DNA of 64,000 nt, from assembly GCF_000009905.1 (NCBI RefSeq), contig NC_006177.1:248001-312000 (forward strand), written 5' to 3'. Shown here piece by piece: positions 22,228 to 31,465 of the stretch (the first letter of the stretch is position 1; every line of letters begins with the position of its first letter). A program made the translations under genes and the position numbers. Below the pieces are notes generated by a model. It saw nothing but the letters and a program-made list of their open reading frames with translations. It did not search any database and had not been told where the DNA came from. Origin of the DNA: Symbiobacterium thermophilum IAM 14863. Its GTDB lineage: Bacteria; Bacillota; Sulfobacillia; Symbiobacteriales; Symbiobacteriaceae.

Positions 22228-22670
22228 TGGACCTGCTGGGGCGGCTCTTCGGGCGTCGACAGCCGGAGTCGCCGGCTGCGGCGTGGTTGCGCCGGCGCGC
22301 CCAGGCGGAGCCAGCCGAGGTCGTGGTGGAACACTTCCGCGCGATCGAAGCCCACGACCTGGAGTGGATCCTGGCGACGCTCACGCCGGAGCGCGCGCGG
22401 CTGTATAACAGCCCGTCCACCTTCGACCGGCGCCGGCTGTCGGTGAAGGCGGCGCGCGTCACTCGCGTCGCGCCCGCACCGGACGCACCGGTGGCCCGGG
22501 TTCCGGGATATGCGGAGCAACAGGTATTCCGGGTGGAGTACGAGCTGGAACTGGCGCCCGGCGAGGCGCGGCGCGACCCCACGCTGGCGGAGGGGCCCCA
22601 GTGGGCCTACTTCCTGCTGGTGCGGGAGCGGGCCGGCGAGCCCTGGCTGATCGCGGACTGGGGCCGGTAG
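22227..22670 (+). CDS. Hypothetical protein between pgk and tpiA
   Basis: A 147-residue protein translationally coupled to pgk (TGATG). The segment AEVVVEHFRAIEAHDLEWILATLTPE, the following Arg-rich stretch, and the C-terminal WAYFLLVRERAGEPWLIADWG resemble an NTF2-like fold of the kind seen in small Firmicute proteins; this is a pattern judgement only. No active-site motif is evident. Its place inside a glycolytic transcript is odd. Confidence 0.7.
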   Translation: MDLLGRLFGRRQPESPAAAWLRRRAQAEPAEVVVEHFRAIEAHDLEWILATLTPERARLYNSPSTFDRRRLSVKAARVTRVAPAPDAPVARVPGYAEQQVFRVEYELELAPGEARRDPTLAEGPQWAYFLLVRERAGEPWLIADWGR

Positions 22671-22704
22671 CCGAGACGTGACATGCATAAGGAGGAATCA
22701 GGCG

Positions 22705-23475
22705 ATGCGGACCCCCATCGTTGCGGCCAACTGGAAGATGCACAAGACGCAGCCTGAGGCCCGGCAGTTCCTCGCCGATTTCCTGCCCCGGGAAGCCGGT
22801 ATGTCCGGGGTGGAGATCGTCATCTGCCCGCCCTTCACCGCGCTGGCCGCGGTGGCCGGGGGGCTCACGGGCACCCGGGTCGGGCTGGGCGCGCAGAACA
22901 TGAGCGACAAGCCCTCCGGAGCCTTCACCGGCGAGGTCTCGGGCGCGATGCTGGTGGACGCCGGCTGCCGGTACGTGATCCTCGGCCACTCGGAGCGGAG
23001 GCGGCTGTTCGGGGAGAGCGACGAGGTGGTCGGCGCCAAGGTGCGCGCCGCCCTGCAGCACGGGCTGATCCCCATCCTCTGCATCGGGGAGACGCTGGAG
23101 GAGCAGCAGGCCGGCGAGGCGGATGCCGTCAACCGGCGGCAGCTCCTGGCGGGCCTGGAGGGGCTGACTCCCGAGCAGGTGGCGAACCTCGTCATCGCGT
23201 ACGAACCGGTCTGGGCCATCGGCACCGGCCGGAACTGCGACCCCGGCGACGCCCAGGCGCGCATCGCCGCGGTGCGGGCGGTGGTGGCCGAGGCCTTCGG
23301 GCCGGAGGCCGCCGCGCGCGTGCGCATCCAGTACGGCGGCTCCGTAAAGCCGGAGAACATGGCGGCCTACATGGCCCAGCCGGATATCGACGGCGCCCTG
23401 GTCGGCGGCGCCAGCCTGGACCCGACCTCGTTCGCCGCGATCTGCGCGGCCGCCGCCGAGGCCCGGGCCCGGTGA
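22705..23475 (+). CDS. tpiA: Triosephosphate isomerase
   Basis: A 256-residue TIM-barrel enzyme interconverting DHAP and glyceraldehyde 3-phosphate. Substrate Lys is in AANWKMHK, catalytic His in ILGHSERR, catalytic Glu in AYEPVWAIGTG, and the phosphate loop is YGGSVKPEN. The ATG at 22705 follows AAGGAGG; upstream starts are discarded. It is cotranscribed with pgk by context and followed by a terminator. Confidence 0.96.
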   Translation: MRTPIVAANWKMHKTQPEARQFLADFLPREAGMSGVEIVICPPFTALAAVAGGLTGTRVGLGAQNMSDKPSGAFTGEVSGAMLVDAGCRYVILGHSERRRLFGESDEVVGAKVRAALQHGLIPILCIGETLEEQQAGEADAVNRRQLLAGLEGLTPEQVANLVIAYEPVWAIGTGRNCDPGDAQARIAAVRAVVAEAFGPEAAARVRIQYGGSVKPENMAAYMAQPDIDGALVGGASLDPTSFAAICAAAAEARAR

Positions 23476-23517
23476 GGCCGGGCGCCGGCCGGCCATCCCT
23501 GTTTCTCCCGAGCCTGA

Positions 23518-23549
23518 AGGCCCGCCGCGCGCCCTGCGGCGGGCCTTTC
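23518..23549 (+). terminator. Terminator after tpiA
   Basis: AGGCCCGCCGC pairs with GCGGCGGGCCT over an 10-nt loop, followed by TTCC. Confidence 0.8.
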
Positions 23550-23561
23550 CGCCCCCTGCCT

Positions 23562-23590
23562 TTGACAGAGGATACCGGGTACGGTAATCT
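23562..23590 (+). promoter_or_regulatory. Promoter of the CsoR-like gene with embedded operator
   Basis: TTGACA, 17 bp and TAATCT. Within the spacer and -10 lies ATACCG-GGTA-CGGTAA (23572-23587), an inverted repeat of the TACC-N6-GGTA type. A very similar one precedes trxA. Confidence 0.7.
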
Positions 23591-23610
23591 TATGGGAGGA
23601 GGCGGTTGGG

Positions 23611-23892
23611 ATGAACATTAGAGAAGTCAATCCGGCGCTCTACGAAGACCTGATGCGCCGGCTCAGGCGCATCGAAGGACAGGCCCGCGGGATCCAGCGG
23701 ATGCTGGAGGAGGGGCAGGACTGCGAGCAGATCCTCATCCAGCTGGGCGCCATGAAGGCCGCCATCAACCGCGTGGGCATGAAGGCCGCCGCCTGCAACA
23801 TGGGGCTGCAGGTGACCGAGGCCATCCGGCGCGGGGAGGACCCCACGGCCGCGGTCGACGAGGTGATCGAACAGTTCATCAAGCTCGGCTGA
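23611..23892 (+). CDS. CsoR/FrmR-family repressor with non-canonical ligand residues
   Basis: A 93-residue all-helical DNA-binding protein of the CsoR/RcnR/FrmR/CstR family; RLRRIEGQARGIQRMLEEGQDC is the family signature. Copper-sensing CsoR uses a Cys-His-Cys triad. Here the first Cys is present (C38), the His position is Asn63, and the second Cys position is Gln67; instead a Cys sits one residue earlier, C62. The C38/C62 pair is compatible with a thiol or persulfide sensor of the CstR kind, but that is inference. No copper or formaldehyde genes are adjacent; trxA is nearby with a matching operator. Confidence 0.88.
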   Translation: MNIREVNPALYEDLMRRLRRIEGQARGIQRMLEEGQDCEQILIQLGAMKAAINRVGMKAAACNMGLQVTEAIRRGEDPTAAVDEVIEQFIKLG

Positions 23893-23896
23893 GCCA

Positions 23897-23933
23897 AAAG
23901 GGGAACCGGACCTGGACGGTCGGGTTCCCCTTT
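23897..23933. terminator. Bidirectional terminator between the CsoR-like and the convergent gene
   Basis: AAAGGGGAACC and GGTTCCCCTTT are exact complements 15 nt apart, with A- and T-runs on either side. Confidence 0.85.
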
Positions 23934-23936
23934 GCG

Positions 23937-24539
23937 CTAGTCTGCCTGGAGGCGCAGCGAGAAGCGGTGCTGGGGCGGACGGACGGTCTCCGGCGTCACG
24001 GCGCCGTCCCGGAAGCCGCAGGCCCCCAGCCCGGCGACGTCGGCGGCCAGTTCGACCCGCCCGGCCTCCTCGATCTCGAACAGGTACGCCAGCAGGAGCC
24101 TCGCCGTCCGGACGTACACGTCGGGGGGCGCGGACAGCTCCTCCAGCCGCCAGGCGCCGGCTCCCAGCGGCCGGAAGCGCACGCGGCCGACCGCCGCGCC
24201 CGACACCTCCACCACCGCCGTCAGCGCCGCTTCGTCCGGCCGGGGAGGCCCGCCTTCGTCGGCGCCCCGCGGCGGGCGGATCACGACGACGTCATCCCGC
24301 ACCCCCGGGAAGAAGGCCTGGGGGCCGGCCCCTCCAGCCTGCTCTCCCTCGTCGTGGACCTGTCTGCGGTACTCCAGCGCCGCGAGGTGCTCCCCGCCGC
24401 CCAGGGCGGCGTTCAGCGTCTCCAGGGCGTTGCCGACCGCGGTGCCCACGTCGTCGTCGGACCAGCGGCCGGCGCGGTTCCAGAACGCCACGATGGCGGC
24501 CACGCCCAGGACGAACAGGGGCAGGATGAGGAGTTCCAC
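23937..24539 (-). CDS. Single-pass membrane protein of unknown function
   Basis: A 200-residue protein with one N-terminal membrane segment (ELLILPLFVLGVAAIVAFW, about residues 2-20) and a larger soluble part. The GTG at 24539 follows GGGAGGT at 8 nt; longer readings run into trxA in another frame. The soluble region has VVVIRPPRGADEGGPP and a C-terminal beta-rich segment. No family recognised. It follows trxA on the minus strand, 95 nt downstream. Confidence 0.65.
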   Translation of the reverse strand: MELLILPLFVLGVAAIVAFWNRAGRWSDDDVGTAVGNALETLNAALGGGEHLAALEYRRQVHDEGEQAGGAGPQAFFPGVRDDVVVIRPPRGADEGGPPRPDEAALTAVVEVSGAAVGRVRFRPLGAGAWRLEELSAPPDVYVRTARLLLAYLFEIEEAGRVELAADVAGLGACGFRDGAVTPETVRPPQHRFSLRLQAD

Positions 24540-24634
24540 CCGGCGGCACCTCCCGTGAGGACGGCGCGACTTCGCTTTCCGGAGACGAGTTCGGCGGAGG
24601 GGCGCTGTCTCCCTCCGCCGGTTCTGCCTCGTGC

Positions 24635-24979
24635 TCAGGCCGACTCGAGCTGATCCAGGGCGCTGTCCAGGATCTGGTACATCTCGTGCTTGGGCCGGAA
24701 GCCGACCAGCTGGCCGACCGGCTTCCCCTTGTGGAAGAGGATCATCGTCGGGATCGACATCACGCCGAACCGGCCCGCCCACTCCTGCTCCTCGTCCACG
24801 TTCAGCTTGGCGATCTTGATGCGGTGGCCGTTGTCCCGCGCATACTCCTCCAGCACCGGGCCGATCATGCGGCACGGCCCGCACCAGGGCGCCCAGAAGT
24901 CGACGAGCACCGGCAGCTCGGACTGCAGCACCTCGGCCTCAAAGGTGGCGTCGGTGATGGGAACGGTATACTGGGCCAT
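24635..24979 (-). CDS. trxA: Thioredoxin
   Basis: A 114-residue protein disulfide reductant. The active site is WCGPC (C33, C36), with the cis-Pro in SIPTMILF and a thioredoxin-like N-terminus. ACAGGAGGGG precedes the ATG. Upstream at 25002-25017 is a perfect ATACCC-GGCG-GGGTAT repeat matching the element in front of the CsoR-like gene, suggesting shared control by that repressor. Confidence 0.95.
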   Translation of the reverse strand: MAQYTVPITDATFEAEVLQSELPVLVDFWAPWCGPCRMIGPVLEEYARDNGHRIKIAKLNVDEEQEWAGRFGVMSIPTMILFHKGKPVGQLVGFRPKHEMYQILDSALDQLESA

Positions 24980-25001
24980 CTGCGGTCCCCTCCTGTCACA
25001 G

Positions 25002-25017
25002 ATACCCGGCGGGGTAT
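25002..25017. promoter_or_regulatory. CsoR-type operator upstream of trxA
   Basis: ATACCC and GGGTAT are perfect half-sites around GGCG, 22 bp before the trxA start. It shares TACC-N6-GGTA spacing with the operator at 23572. Confidence 0.65.
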
Positions 25018-25110
25018 TTACTCGCCGTTAGGACGCTCTTAGTTTGCACGCGGATACGGGCGGACGCGCAGACTAGGGGCGAAACTGAAAAAGATGCAGG
25101 GGAACAGGCC

Positions 25111-25139
25111 TTCACTGGCGAACCCGACTTTGGTAAAAT
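25111..25139 (+). promoter_or_regulatory. Promoter of gpmI-eno
   Basis: TTCACT, 17 bp and TAAAAT, about 75 nt before gpmI. Confidence 0.6.
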
Positions 25140-25214
25140 TACTTGGCAAAAGTTCTGCGGTAAGCGGTGACCCGCGCGCGCAGACTTTACTGGATCGCAG
25201 GAGGTGACCCGGAC

Positions 25215-26768
25215 ATGTCCGCCTATCGCAGACCCGTGGCCCTGATCGTGCTTGACGGATGGGGGCTGAACCCCGATCCCCGGGCCAACGCGGTGGCCAT
25301 GGCCCGACATCCGAACTTCGACCGCCTGATGGCGCGCTACCCGCACACGACCCTGACGGCTTCCGGCGAGGCGGTGGGCCTCCTCCCCGGCCAGATGGGC
25401 GACTCCAATGTCGGCCACCTGAACCTGGGGGCCGGTCGCATCGTGTATCAGACCCTTGTTCGCATCTGGCGTTCGATCCAGGACGGTTCGTTCTACACCC
25501 TGCCCGTGTGGCGCCCGGTCCTCGACCGCGCGAAGCAGCCGGGCAAGGCGCTGCACCTGATGGGGCTCGTCTCGGACGGCGGGGTCCACAGCCACATCGA
25601 CCATCTGCTGGCCCTGATTGACCTGGCCAAGCGGGAGAACGTGGAGCGGGTGTACGTCCACGCGTTCCTGGACGGGCGTGACGTTCCGCCCCAGTCCGCC
25701 CTTCCCTACCTGGAGCGGGTCGAGGCCAAGCTGAAGGAGACCGGAATCGGGGCGATCGCCACCATCTCGGGGCGGTACTACGCCATGGACCGGGACAAGC
25801 GTTGGGATCGCACGGAGAAGGCGTTCCTGGCCATCACCCAGGGGATCGGCCACACGGCGGGGTCGGTCGCGGAGGCGGTGGAACGGGCGTACGCCCGCGG
25901 GGAGACCGACGAGTTCGTGCAGCCCACGGTGATCGAAGGGGTGGACGGGCGCGTCCGGGAAGGCGACGGGGTCATCTTCTTCAACTTCCGGCCGGACCGG
26001 GCGCGGCAGTTGGTGCGGGCCCTGCATGAGACCGCCTTTGACGGGTTCAAGCGGCCCGAGGGCTACCGGCCGGTCGAGCTGGTGACCATGACCCAGTACG
26101 ACCAGACCTTCACCGACATCCCCGTGGCCTTCGGCCCGCAGTTCGTCGACGTGCCCATGGGCCAGGTGGTGGCGGAGGCAGGGCTCCGGCAGCTGCGCAT
26201 CGCCGAGACGGAGAAGTACGCGCACGTCACGTACTTCTTCAACGGGGGCGAGGAGCGGGTCTTCCCCGGCGAGGAGCGGGTGCTGGTCCCGTCGCCGAAG
26301 GTGGCAACCTATGATCTGAAGCCGGAGATGTCGGCCTATGAGGTGGCCCGCGAGGCGGTGAAGTGGATCGAGGAGGACCGCACCGACTTCATCGTGCTCA
26401 ACTTCGCCAATCCCGACATGGTCGGGCACACCGGCGTCCTGGAGGCGGCGATCCGGGCGGTGGAGGCGGTGGACGAGTGCCTCGGCCAGGTGGTGGACGC
26501 CCTGCTGGCCAAGGGCGGGGCGGCGGTCATCATCGCGGACCACGGCAACTGCGACCAGATGGTCGACTATGAGACCGGGGCGCCGCACACCAACCACACG
26601 CTGAACCCGGTCCCCTGCATCCTGGTGGACGACCAGCGGCTGGACGCGAAGCTGAAGCCCGGCGTTCTGGCCAACGTCGCGCCGACGCTGCTGGAGATCA
26701 TCGGCCTGCCCAAACCGCCGCAGATGGATGCGGATTCCCTGTTGGTGAGCAACGCGGAAGGAGCCTGA
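25215..26768 (+). CDS. gpmI: Phosphoglycerate mutase, cofactor-independent
   Basis: A 517-residue metal-dependent mutase of the alkaline phosphatase superfamily. VLDGWGLN at the N-terminus holds the first metal Asp, and GDSNVGHLNLG holds the phosphorylated Ser. DGRDVPP and IIADHGNCDQM carry further ligands. The ATG at 25215 follows AGGAGGTG. It is 6 nt upstream of eno, so the two are an operon. Confidence 0.96.
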   Translation: MSAYRRPVALIVLDGWGLNPDPRANAVAMARHPNFDRLMARYPHTTLTASGEAVGLLPGQMGDSNVGHLNLGAGRIVYQTLVRIWRSIQDGSFYTLPVWRPVLDRAKQPGKALHLMGLVSDGGVHSHIDHLLALIDLAKRENVERVYVHAFLDGRDVPPQSALPYLERVEAKLKETGIGAIATISGRYYAMDRDKRWDRTEKAFLAITQGIGHTAGSVAEAVERAYARGETDEFVQPTVIEGVDGRVREGDGVIFFNFRPDRARQLVRALHETAFDGFKRPEGYRPVELVTMTQYDQTFTDIPVAFGPQFVDVPMGQVVAEAGLRQLRIAETEKYAHVTYFFNGGEERVFPGEERVLVPSPKVATYDLKPEMSAYEVAREAVKWIEEDRTDFIVLNFANPDMVGHTGVLEAAIRAVEAVDECLGQVVDALLAKGGAAVIIADHGNCDQMVDYETGAPHTNHTLNPVPCILVDDQRLDAKLKPGVLANVAPTLLEIIGLPKPPQMDADSLLVSNAEGA

Positions 26769-28067
<1,299 letters not shown>

Positions 28068-28158
28068 TCTGGGCATCCGCTGGATAGCATGAGGGCGGGC
28101 GCTCGCCGCCGCGGGCGCCGCCGAAGGCCGCTGTCGCCTGAGGCGAGGCCGACCCAAG

Positions 28159-28198
28159 ACGGGGCCGCGAAATCTGTCGAGATTTGGCGGCCCCGTTT
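28159..28198 (+). terminator. Terminator after eno
   Basis: A long stem pairs ACGGGGCCGC with GCGGCCCCGT and continues through AAATCT/AGATTT, ending TTTGT. Confidence 0.8.
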
Positions 28199-28225
28199 GT
28201 CGTTCCGGGTCGCCGTACTCCGCGA

Positions 28226-28254
28226 TTGTCCACACAGGTGGGATGTGGTACAAT
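28226..28254 (+). promoter_or_regulatory. Promoter of secG
   Basis: TTGTCC, 17 bp and TACAAT, 37 nt before the secG start. Confidence 0.75.
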
Positions 28255-28291
28255 TAGCAGGCTGAAAAGGCGCACACGAGGGGGTGACGGG

Positions 28292-28525
28292 ATGACGACG
28301 TTCGTGCTGGTTCTGCACACCCTGTTTGCCCTGGGCCTGATCTCCACCGTGCTGCTGCAGTCCGGGAAGAGCGCCGGGCTGTCGGGCTCCATCGCCGGCG
28401 CGGGCGAGCAGATCTTCGGCAAGAAGAAGGGCCTGGACGAGATCCTCAACCGCTTCAGCATGGCCTTTGCCACCCTCTTCGTGCTGACGTCCGTGCTCAT
28501 GCTGTTCCTGGAGGCGCGCGGCTAG
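28292..28525 (+). CDS. secG: Preprotein translocase subunit SecG
   Basis: A 77-residue subunit of the SecYEG channel. Two membrane helices (about residues 3-20 and 55-74) flank the typical LLQSGKSAGLSGSI loop. The ATG at 28292 follows GAGGGGGTGA. The gene order eno-secG-esterase is found in Bacillus and relatives; the usual rnr-smpB do not follow here. Confidence 0.93.
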   Translation: MTTFVLVLHTLFALGLISTVLLQSGKSAGLSGSIAGAGEQIFGKKKGLDEILNRFSMAFATLFVLTSVLMLFLEARG

Positions 28526-28594
28526 TCTGGCAACGCCGTTTGGGGGCCGGGGGAAACCCGGCCTTTCTTGCGTTGGAAGCGGGAGGGAGCCGCC

Positions 28595-29281
28595 ATGCCG
28601 ATCGCAAGGCGCAGCCGGGAGGCCGTCTACCTGCGCGCCGGCCCGGTGGGCTGCCTGGTCCTGCACGGGTTCGGCGGTTCGCCGGCTGAGGTCCGGCCGC
28701 TGGTGGAAGGCCTTGCGGCGCGCGGGATCACCGTGTGCGCACCGGTGCTGCCCGGTCACGGTCCCGACGCCGCGAACCTGGGCCGCACCCGTCTCCGGCA
28801 CTGGATCCGGGGAGCCGAGGGGGCGCTGCGGGAGCTGCAGGCCGCGTGCGCCGAGGTGCACGTGGCAGGGTTTTCGCTGGGCGGGCTGATCGCGCTGCAC
28901 CTGGCGGCGCGGCACCCGGTAAGCTCCGTCTGCACCCTGGCGGCGCCGATCCTGGCGGAAGATCCCGGGGCGATCGGCGCCCGGCTGTCCGCGTACCTGG
29001 GGGATCCTGCGGCCGCGATGCCGGCCCTGCGGTCCCTGGTGCGGCTGGCGCGCCTTGCGCGGCGGGATCTGGGGAGGGTCCGGGCGCCCGTCCTGGTGCT
29101 GCAGGGCGACCGGGACGACTGGATCGCGCCGGAGAGCGGTCAGTACCTGGCGGAGCGGCTGTCCTCGGCCCGGCTCGTCGTGCTGCCCGGCCGGGGCCAC
29201 TTCCTGGCGCTGGAGCGCGGCCGGGAGGAGGTGGCCGTCCGGATAGCGCAGTGGATCACGGCACGCAGTGAACCAAAGTAG
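28595..29281 (+). CDS. Carboxylesterase of the Est30 type
   Basis: A 228-residue alpha/beta hydrolase. Oxyanion-loop HGFGGSPAEV, nucleophile in GFSLGG, acid in QGDRDDWI, and the catalytic His in GRGHFLALE form a complete triad. The ATG at 28595 follows GGGAGGG. Its position after secG matches the yvaK/est gene of other Firmicutes, which cleaves short-chain esters; the physiological substrate is unknown. Confidence 0.88.
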   Translation: MPIARRSREAVYLRAGPVGCLVLHGFGGSPAEVRPLVEGLAARGITVCAPVLPGHGPDAANLGRTRLRHWIRGAEGALRELQAACAEVHVAGFSLGGLIALHLAARHPVSSVCTLAAPILAEDPGAIGARLSAYLGDPAAAMPALRSLVRLARLARRDLGRVRAPVLVLQGDRDDWIAPESGQYLAERLSSARLVVLPGRGHFLALERGREEVAVRIAQWITARSEPK

Positions 29282-29375
29282 CCACCCACAAAATGAGCCA
29301 TTCCCGGGGTAGGCTATATCGAGGCGATCCGCTAGTATTATTTGTGACGGCTGTCACAAGAGGCGGGTGATCGTT

Positions 29376-30194
29376 GTGATTGGGCCGATCCTGAGGCGCG
29401 CCGCAGCCGGGCGAACGCCGAGTCGCCGGGAGATCCTGCTCATGTTGCGGGCCGAGGACGAGGAGTACCGCAGTCTGCTGGAGGTGGCCGGCCGCATCTG
29501 TCGGCAGAAGAAAGGTGAAGAGCCGTCACTGCGTTTTCTCGTCGACCTGGAGGTGAGCGACCCCCAGCGGATACGGGAGGACGTGGTTCACGCTTGGAGA
29601 ACAGGATGCGCGTCGGTGCTCCTCTGCGCTTCGTCGGGGTACGACGCGGTGGACGAGGTCGCTGCGCTGATCCGGGACATTGCCGAGGAGACAGACATGC
29701 AGGTCATCCTGGGCCTGGGGGAGCGGTCCTACGAGGTCTACGCACTGTGGCGGCACGCGGGCGCTGTCGAGTACCTGCTGCCCCATGACTCCTGCAACCC
29801 GGACCTCTTCTCGCAACTGCACCCGGGCCATTCGCCGGCCGTCCGGCTCACCCGGGGCCTGTGGCTGAAGGGACTGGGCTACCGCGTGACGGGGGGCATC
29901 TGCGTGGGCATCGACGGGGAGACCGATGAGGATCTGGCCGACGACCTGGAGGTGCTGCGCAACGCAGGCCTCACCGGCGTGATGGTCCGCTCCGCCGGCG
30001 GCGCCGGCGACCTGCTCAGGGTGCTCGCCATCACCCGGCTCTGCCTGCCCGACGCCGACCTCTGGGTGGCCACCGACGATCCGGTGCTGCAGGCCAGGGC
30101 CCTGGGCTGCGGCGCCAACATCCTGGTCACCGCGCACCCCGCCGGTTCGGATCACGAGGTGCCCCGGGCGCTGTCACACGGTATTTCCGGGTAG
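29376..30194 (+). CDS. HydE-like protein lacking the radical-SAM cysteine motif
   Basis: A 272-residue protein whose barrel matches the [FeFe]-hydrogenase maturase HydE: VILGLGERSYEVYALWRHAG, EYLLPHDSCNPDLFSQLHP, GICVGIDGETDEDLADDL and ITRLCLPDADLWVATDD. HydE proteins normally carry CX3CX2C after the segment aligned with GEEPSLR here (about residues 47-53). In this protein the next residues are FLVDLEVSDPQR with no cysteine, and about 20 residues seem deleted. Nearby cysteines (42, 78, 84) do not make a radical-SAM motif. The C-terminus is also shorter than HydE. The GTG at 29376 fits AGAGGCGGG better than 29367. It lies just before the S-box switch. Confidence 0.8.
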   Translation: MIGPILRRAAAGRTPSRREILLMLRAEDEEYRSLLEVAGRICRQKKGEEPSLRFLVDLEVSDPQRIREDVVHAWRTGCASVLLCASSGYDAVDEVAALIRDIAEETDMQVILGLGERSYEVYALWRHAGAVEYLLPHDSCNPDLFSQLHPGHSPAVRLTRGLWLKGLGYRVTGGICVGIDGETDEDLADDLEVLRNAGLTGVMVRSAGGAGDLLRVLAITRLCLPDADLWVATDDPVLQARALGCGANILVTAHPAGSDHEVPRALSHGISG

Positions 30195-30214
30195 TGGCTG
30201 CGCGGATTTCGATA

Positions 30215-30243
30215 TTGACGGCTGCCACACACCGTGGTATGCT
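30215..30243 (+). promoter_or_regulatory. Promoter of the metNIQ operon
   Basis: TTGACG, 17 bp and TATGCT, ending about 28 nt upstream of the S-box aptamer. Confidence 0.8.
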
Positions 30244-30271
30244 TAGCGCAAATAGCATATCGGACCGTTGA

Positions 30272-30389
30272 CTCTTATCCAGAGTAGGCTGAGGGACTGG
30301 CCCGATGACGCCACGGCAACCGGCACGTCTCCCCAGGCGTGCAGCGGTGCCAATTCCTGGGGAGGGCTCCGCCCTCCCGAAGATGAGAG
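30272..30389 (+). promoter_or_regulatory. SAM-I (S-box) riboswitch aptamer
   Basis: P1 pairs CTCTTATC (30272-30279) with GATGAGAG (30382-30389). The conserved core GAGGGACTGGCCCGATGA and GGCAACC is present. By family knowledge S-adenosylmethionine binding promotes termination, so metNIQ is expressed when SAM is low. Confidence 0.95.
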
Positions 30390-30411
30390 GCAGCCGGAAG
30401 TCGTTCATTCT

Positions 30412-30440
30412 GTGCGCCTCTTTGTTGGGGCGCACTTTTC
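30412..30440 (+). terminator. S-box expression-platform terminator
   Basis: GTGCGCC and GGCGCAC form a 7-bp stem followed by TTTTC, 27 nt upstream of metN. Confidence 0.88.
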
Positions 30441-30466
30441 TATTGCCGAAACGGGGGTAAGTCCTG

Positions 30467-31465
30467 GTGATCGAGCTCAAGGGCCTCACCAAGGTGTTCA
30501 GACAAAACGGGCAGGAGATCGTGGCCCTGAGCGACGTCAACCTGCACGTGCCGCGGGGCCAGATCTTCGGCATCCTCGGCCAGAGCGGCGCCGGCAAGTC
30601 CACCCTCATCCGCTGCGTCAACCTGCTGGAACGCCCCACCGCGGGTGAGGTCTGGGTGGACGGTCGGGAGATCACCCGCCTGTCCCCCGGGGAACTGAGG
30701 GCGGCCCGGCGGGAGATGGGCATGATCTTCCAGCAGTTCAACCTGTTCGACTCCCGCACCGTCTTCGGCAACGTCGCCTATCCGCTGGAGGTGGCCGGCT
30801 GGCCCCGGGCGCGCATCCGGGAGCGGGTGGAGGAGCTGCTTGCCCTGGTGGGGCTCGCGGACAAGGCCGGGGCGTATCCGAACCAGCTATCGGGCGGCCA
30901 GAAGCAGCGGGTCGGCATCGCCCGGGCGCTGGCGCCGGGGCCCAAACTCCTCCTCTCCGACGAGGCCACGTCGGCGCTGGACCCCGATACCACCCGGTCC
31001 GTGCTGGCGCTGCTGCGGGAGATCAACCGGCGGCTCGGGCTGACCATCCTGCTGATCACCCATCAGATGGAGGTCGTCAAGCAGGTCTGCGACTCGGTGG
31101 CCATCCTGGAGGAAGGCAAGGTGGTCGAGCAAGGCGGTGTGCTGGAGCTGATCGGCCGGCCCGGCTCGCGGCTGCGGGAGCTGTTCTACGAATCCACGGA
31201 GGAGGCTGCCCACAGGATCCACCCCGACGGGGTGCGTGTGTTGCTCTTCTTCGTCGGCGCCTCCGCCGACCGGCCGCTGATCAGCGAGACGGTCCGCCGG
31301 TTCCGGGTGGACGCCAACATCCTGCAGGGGGCGGTCGAGCGGATCGCCGGGGCGACCGTGGGCCGGTTGCTCGTGGAGTTCACCGGCCTGCCCGAGGACA
31401 TTCAGGACGCCCTGCGCTTCCTGGAGGAGCAGGGGGCCTCGCCGGAGGTGATACCAAATGGCTGA
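30467..31465 (+). CDS. metN: Methionine ABC transporter ATPase
   Basis: A 332-residue ATPase for D/L-methionine import. Walker A is GQSGAGKST, the signature LSGGQKQRV, Walker B LLLSDEATSALDP. The C-terminal roughly 80 residues form the NIL ligand-binding domain of MetN, which gives feedback inhibition by methionine. The GTG start follows GGGGGTAAG. metI begins 8 nt before its end. The S-box upstream confirms the substrate class. Confidence 0.95.
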   Translation: MIELKGLTKVFRQNGQEIVALSDVNLHVPRGQIFGILGQSGAGKSTLIRCVNLLERPTAGEVWVDGREITRLSPGELRAARREMGMIFQQFNLFDSRTVFGNVAYPLEVAGWPRARIRERVEELLALVGLADKAGAYPNQLSGGQKQRVGIARALAPGPKLLLSDEATSALDPDTTRSVLALLREINRRLGLTILLITHQMEVVKQVCDSVAILEEGKVVEQGGVLELIGRPGSRLRELFYESTEEAAHRIHPDGVRVLLFFVGASADRPLISETVRRFRVDANILQGAVERIAGATVGRLLVEFTGLPEDIQDALRFLEEQGASPEVIPNG

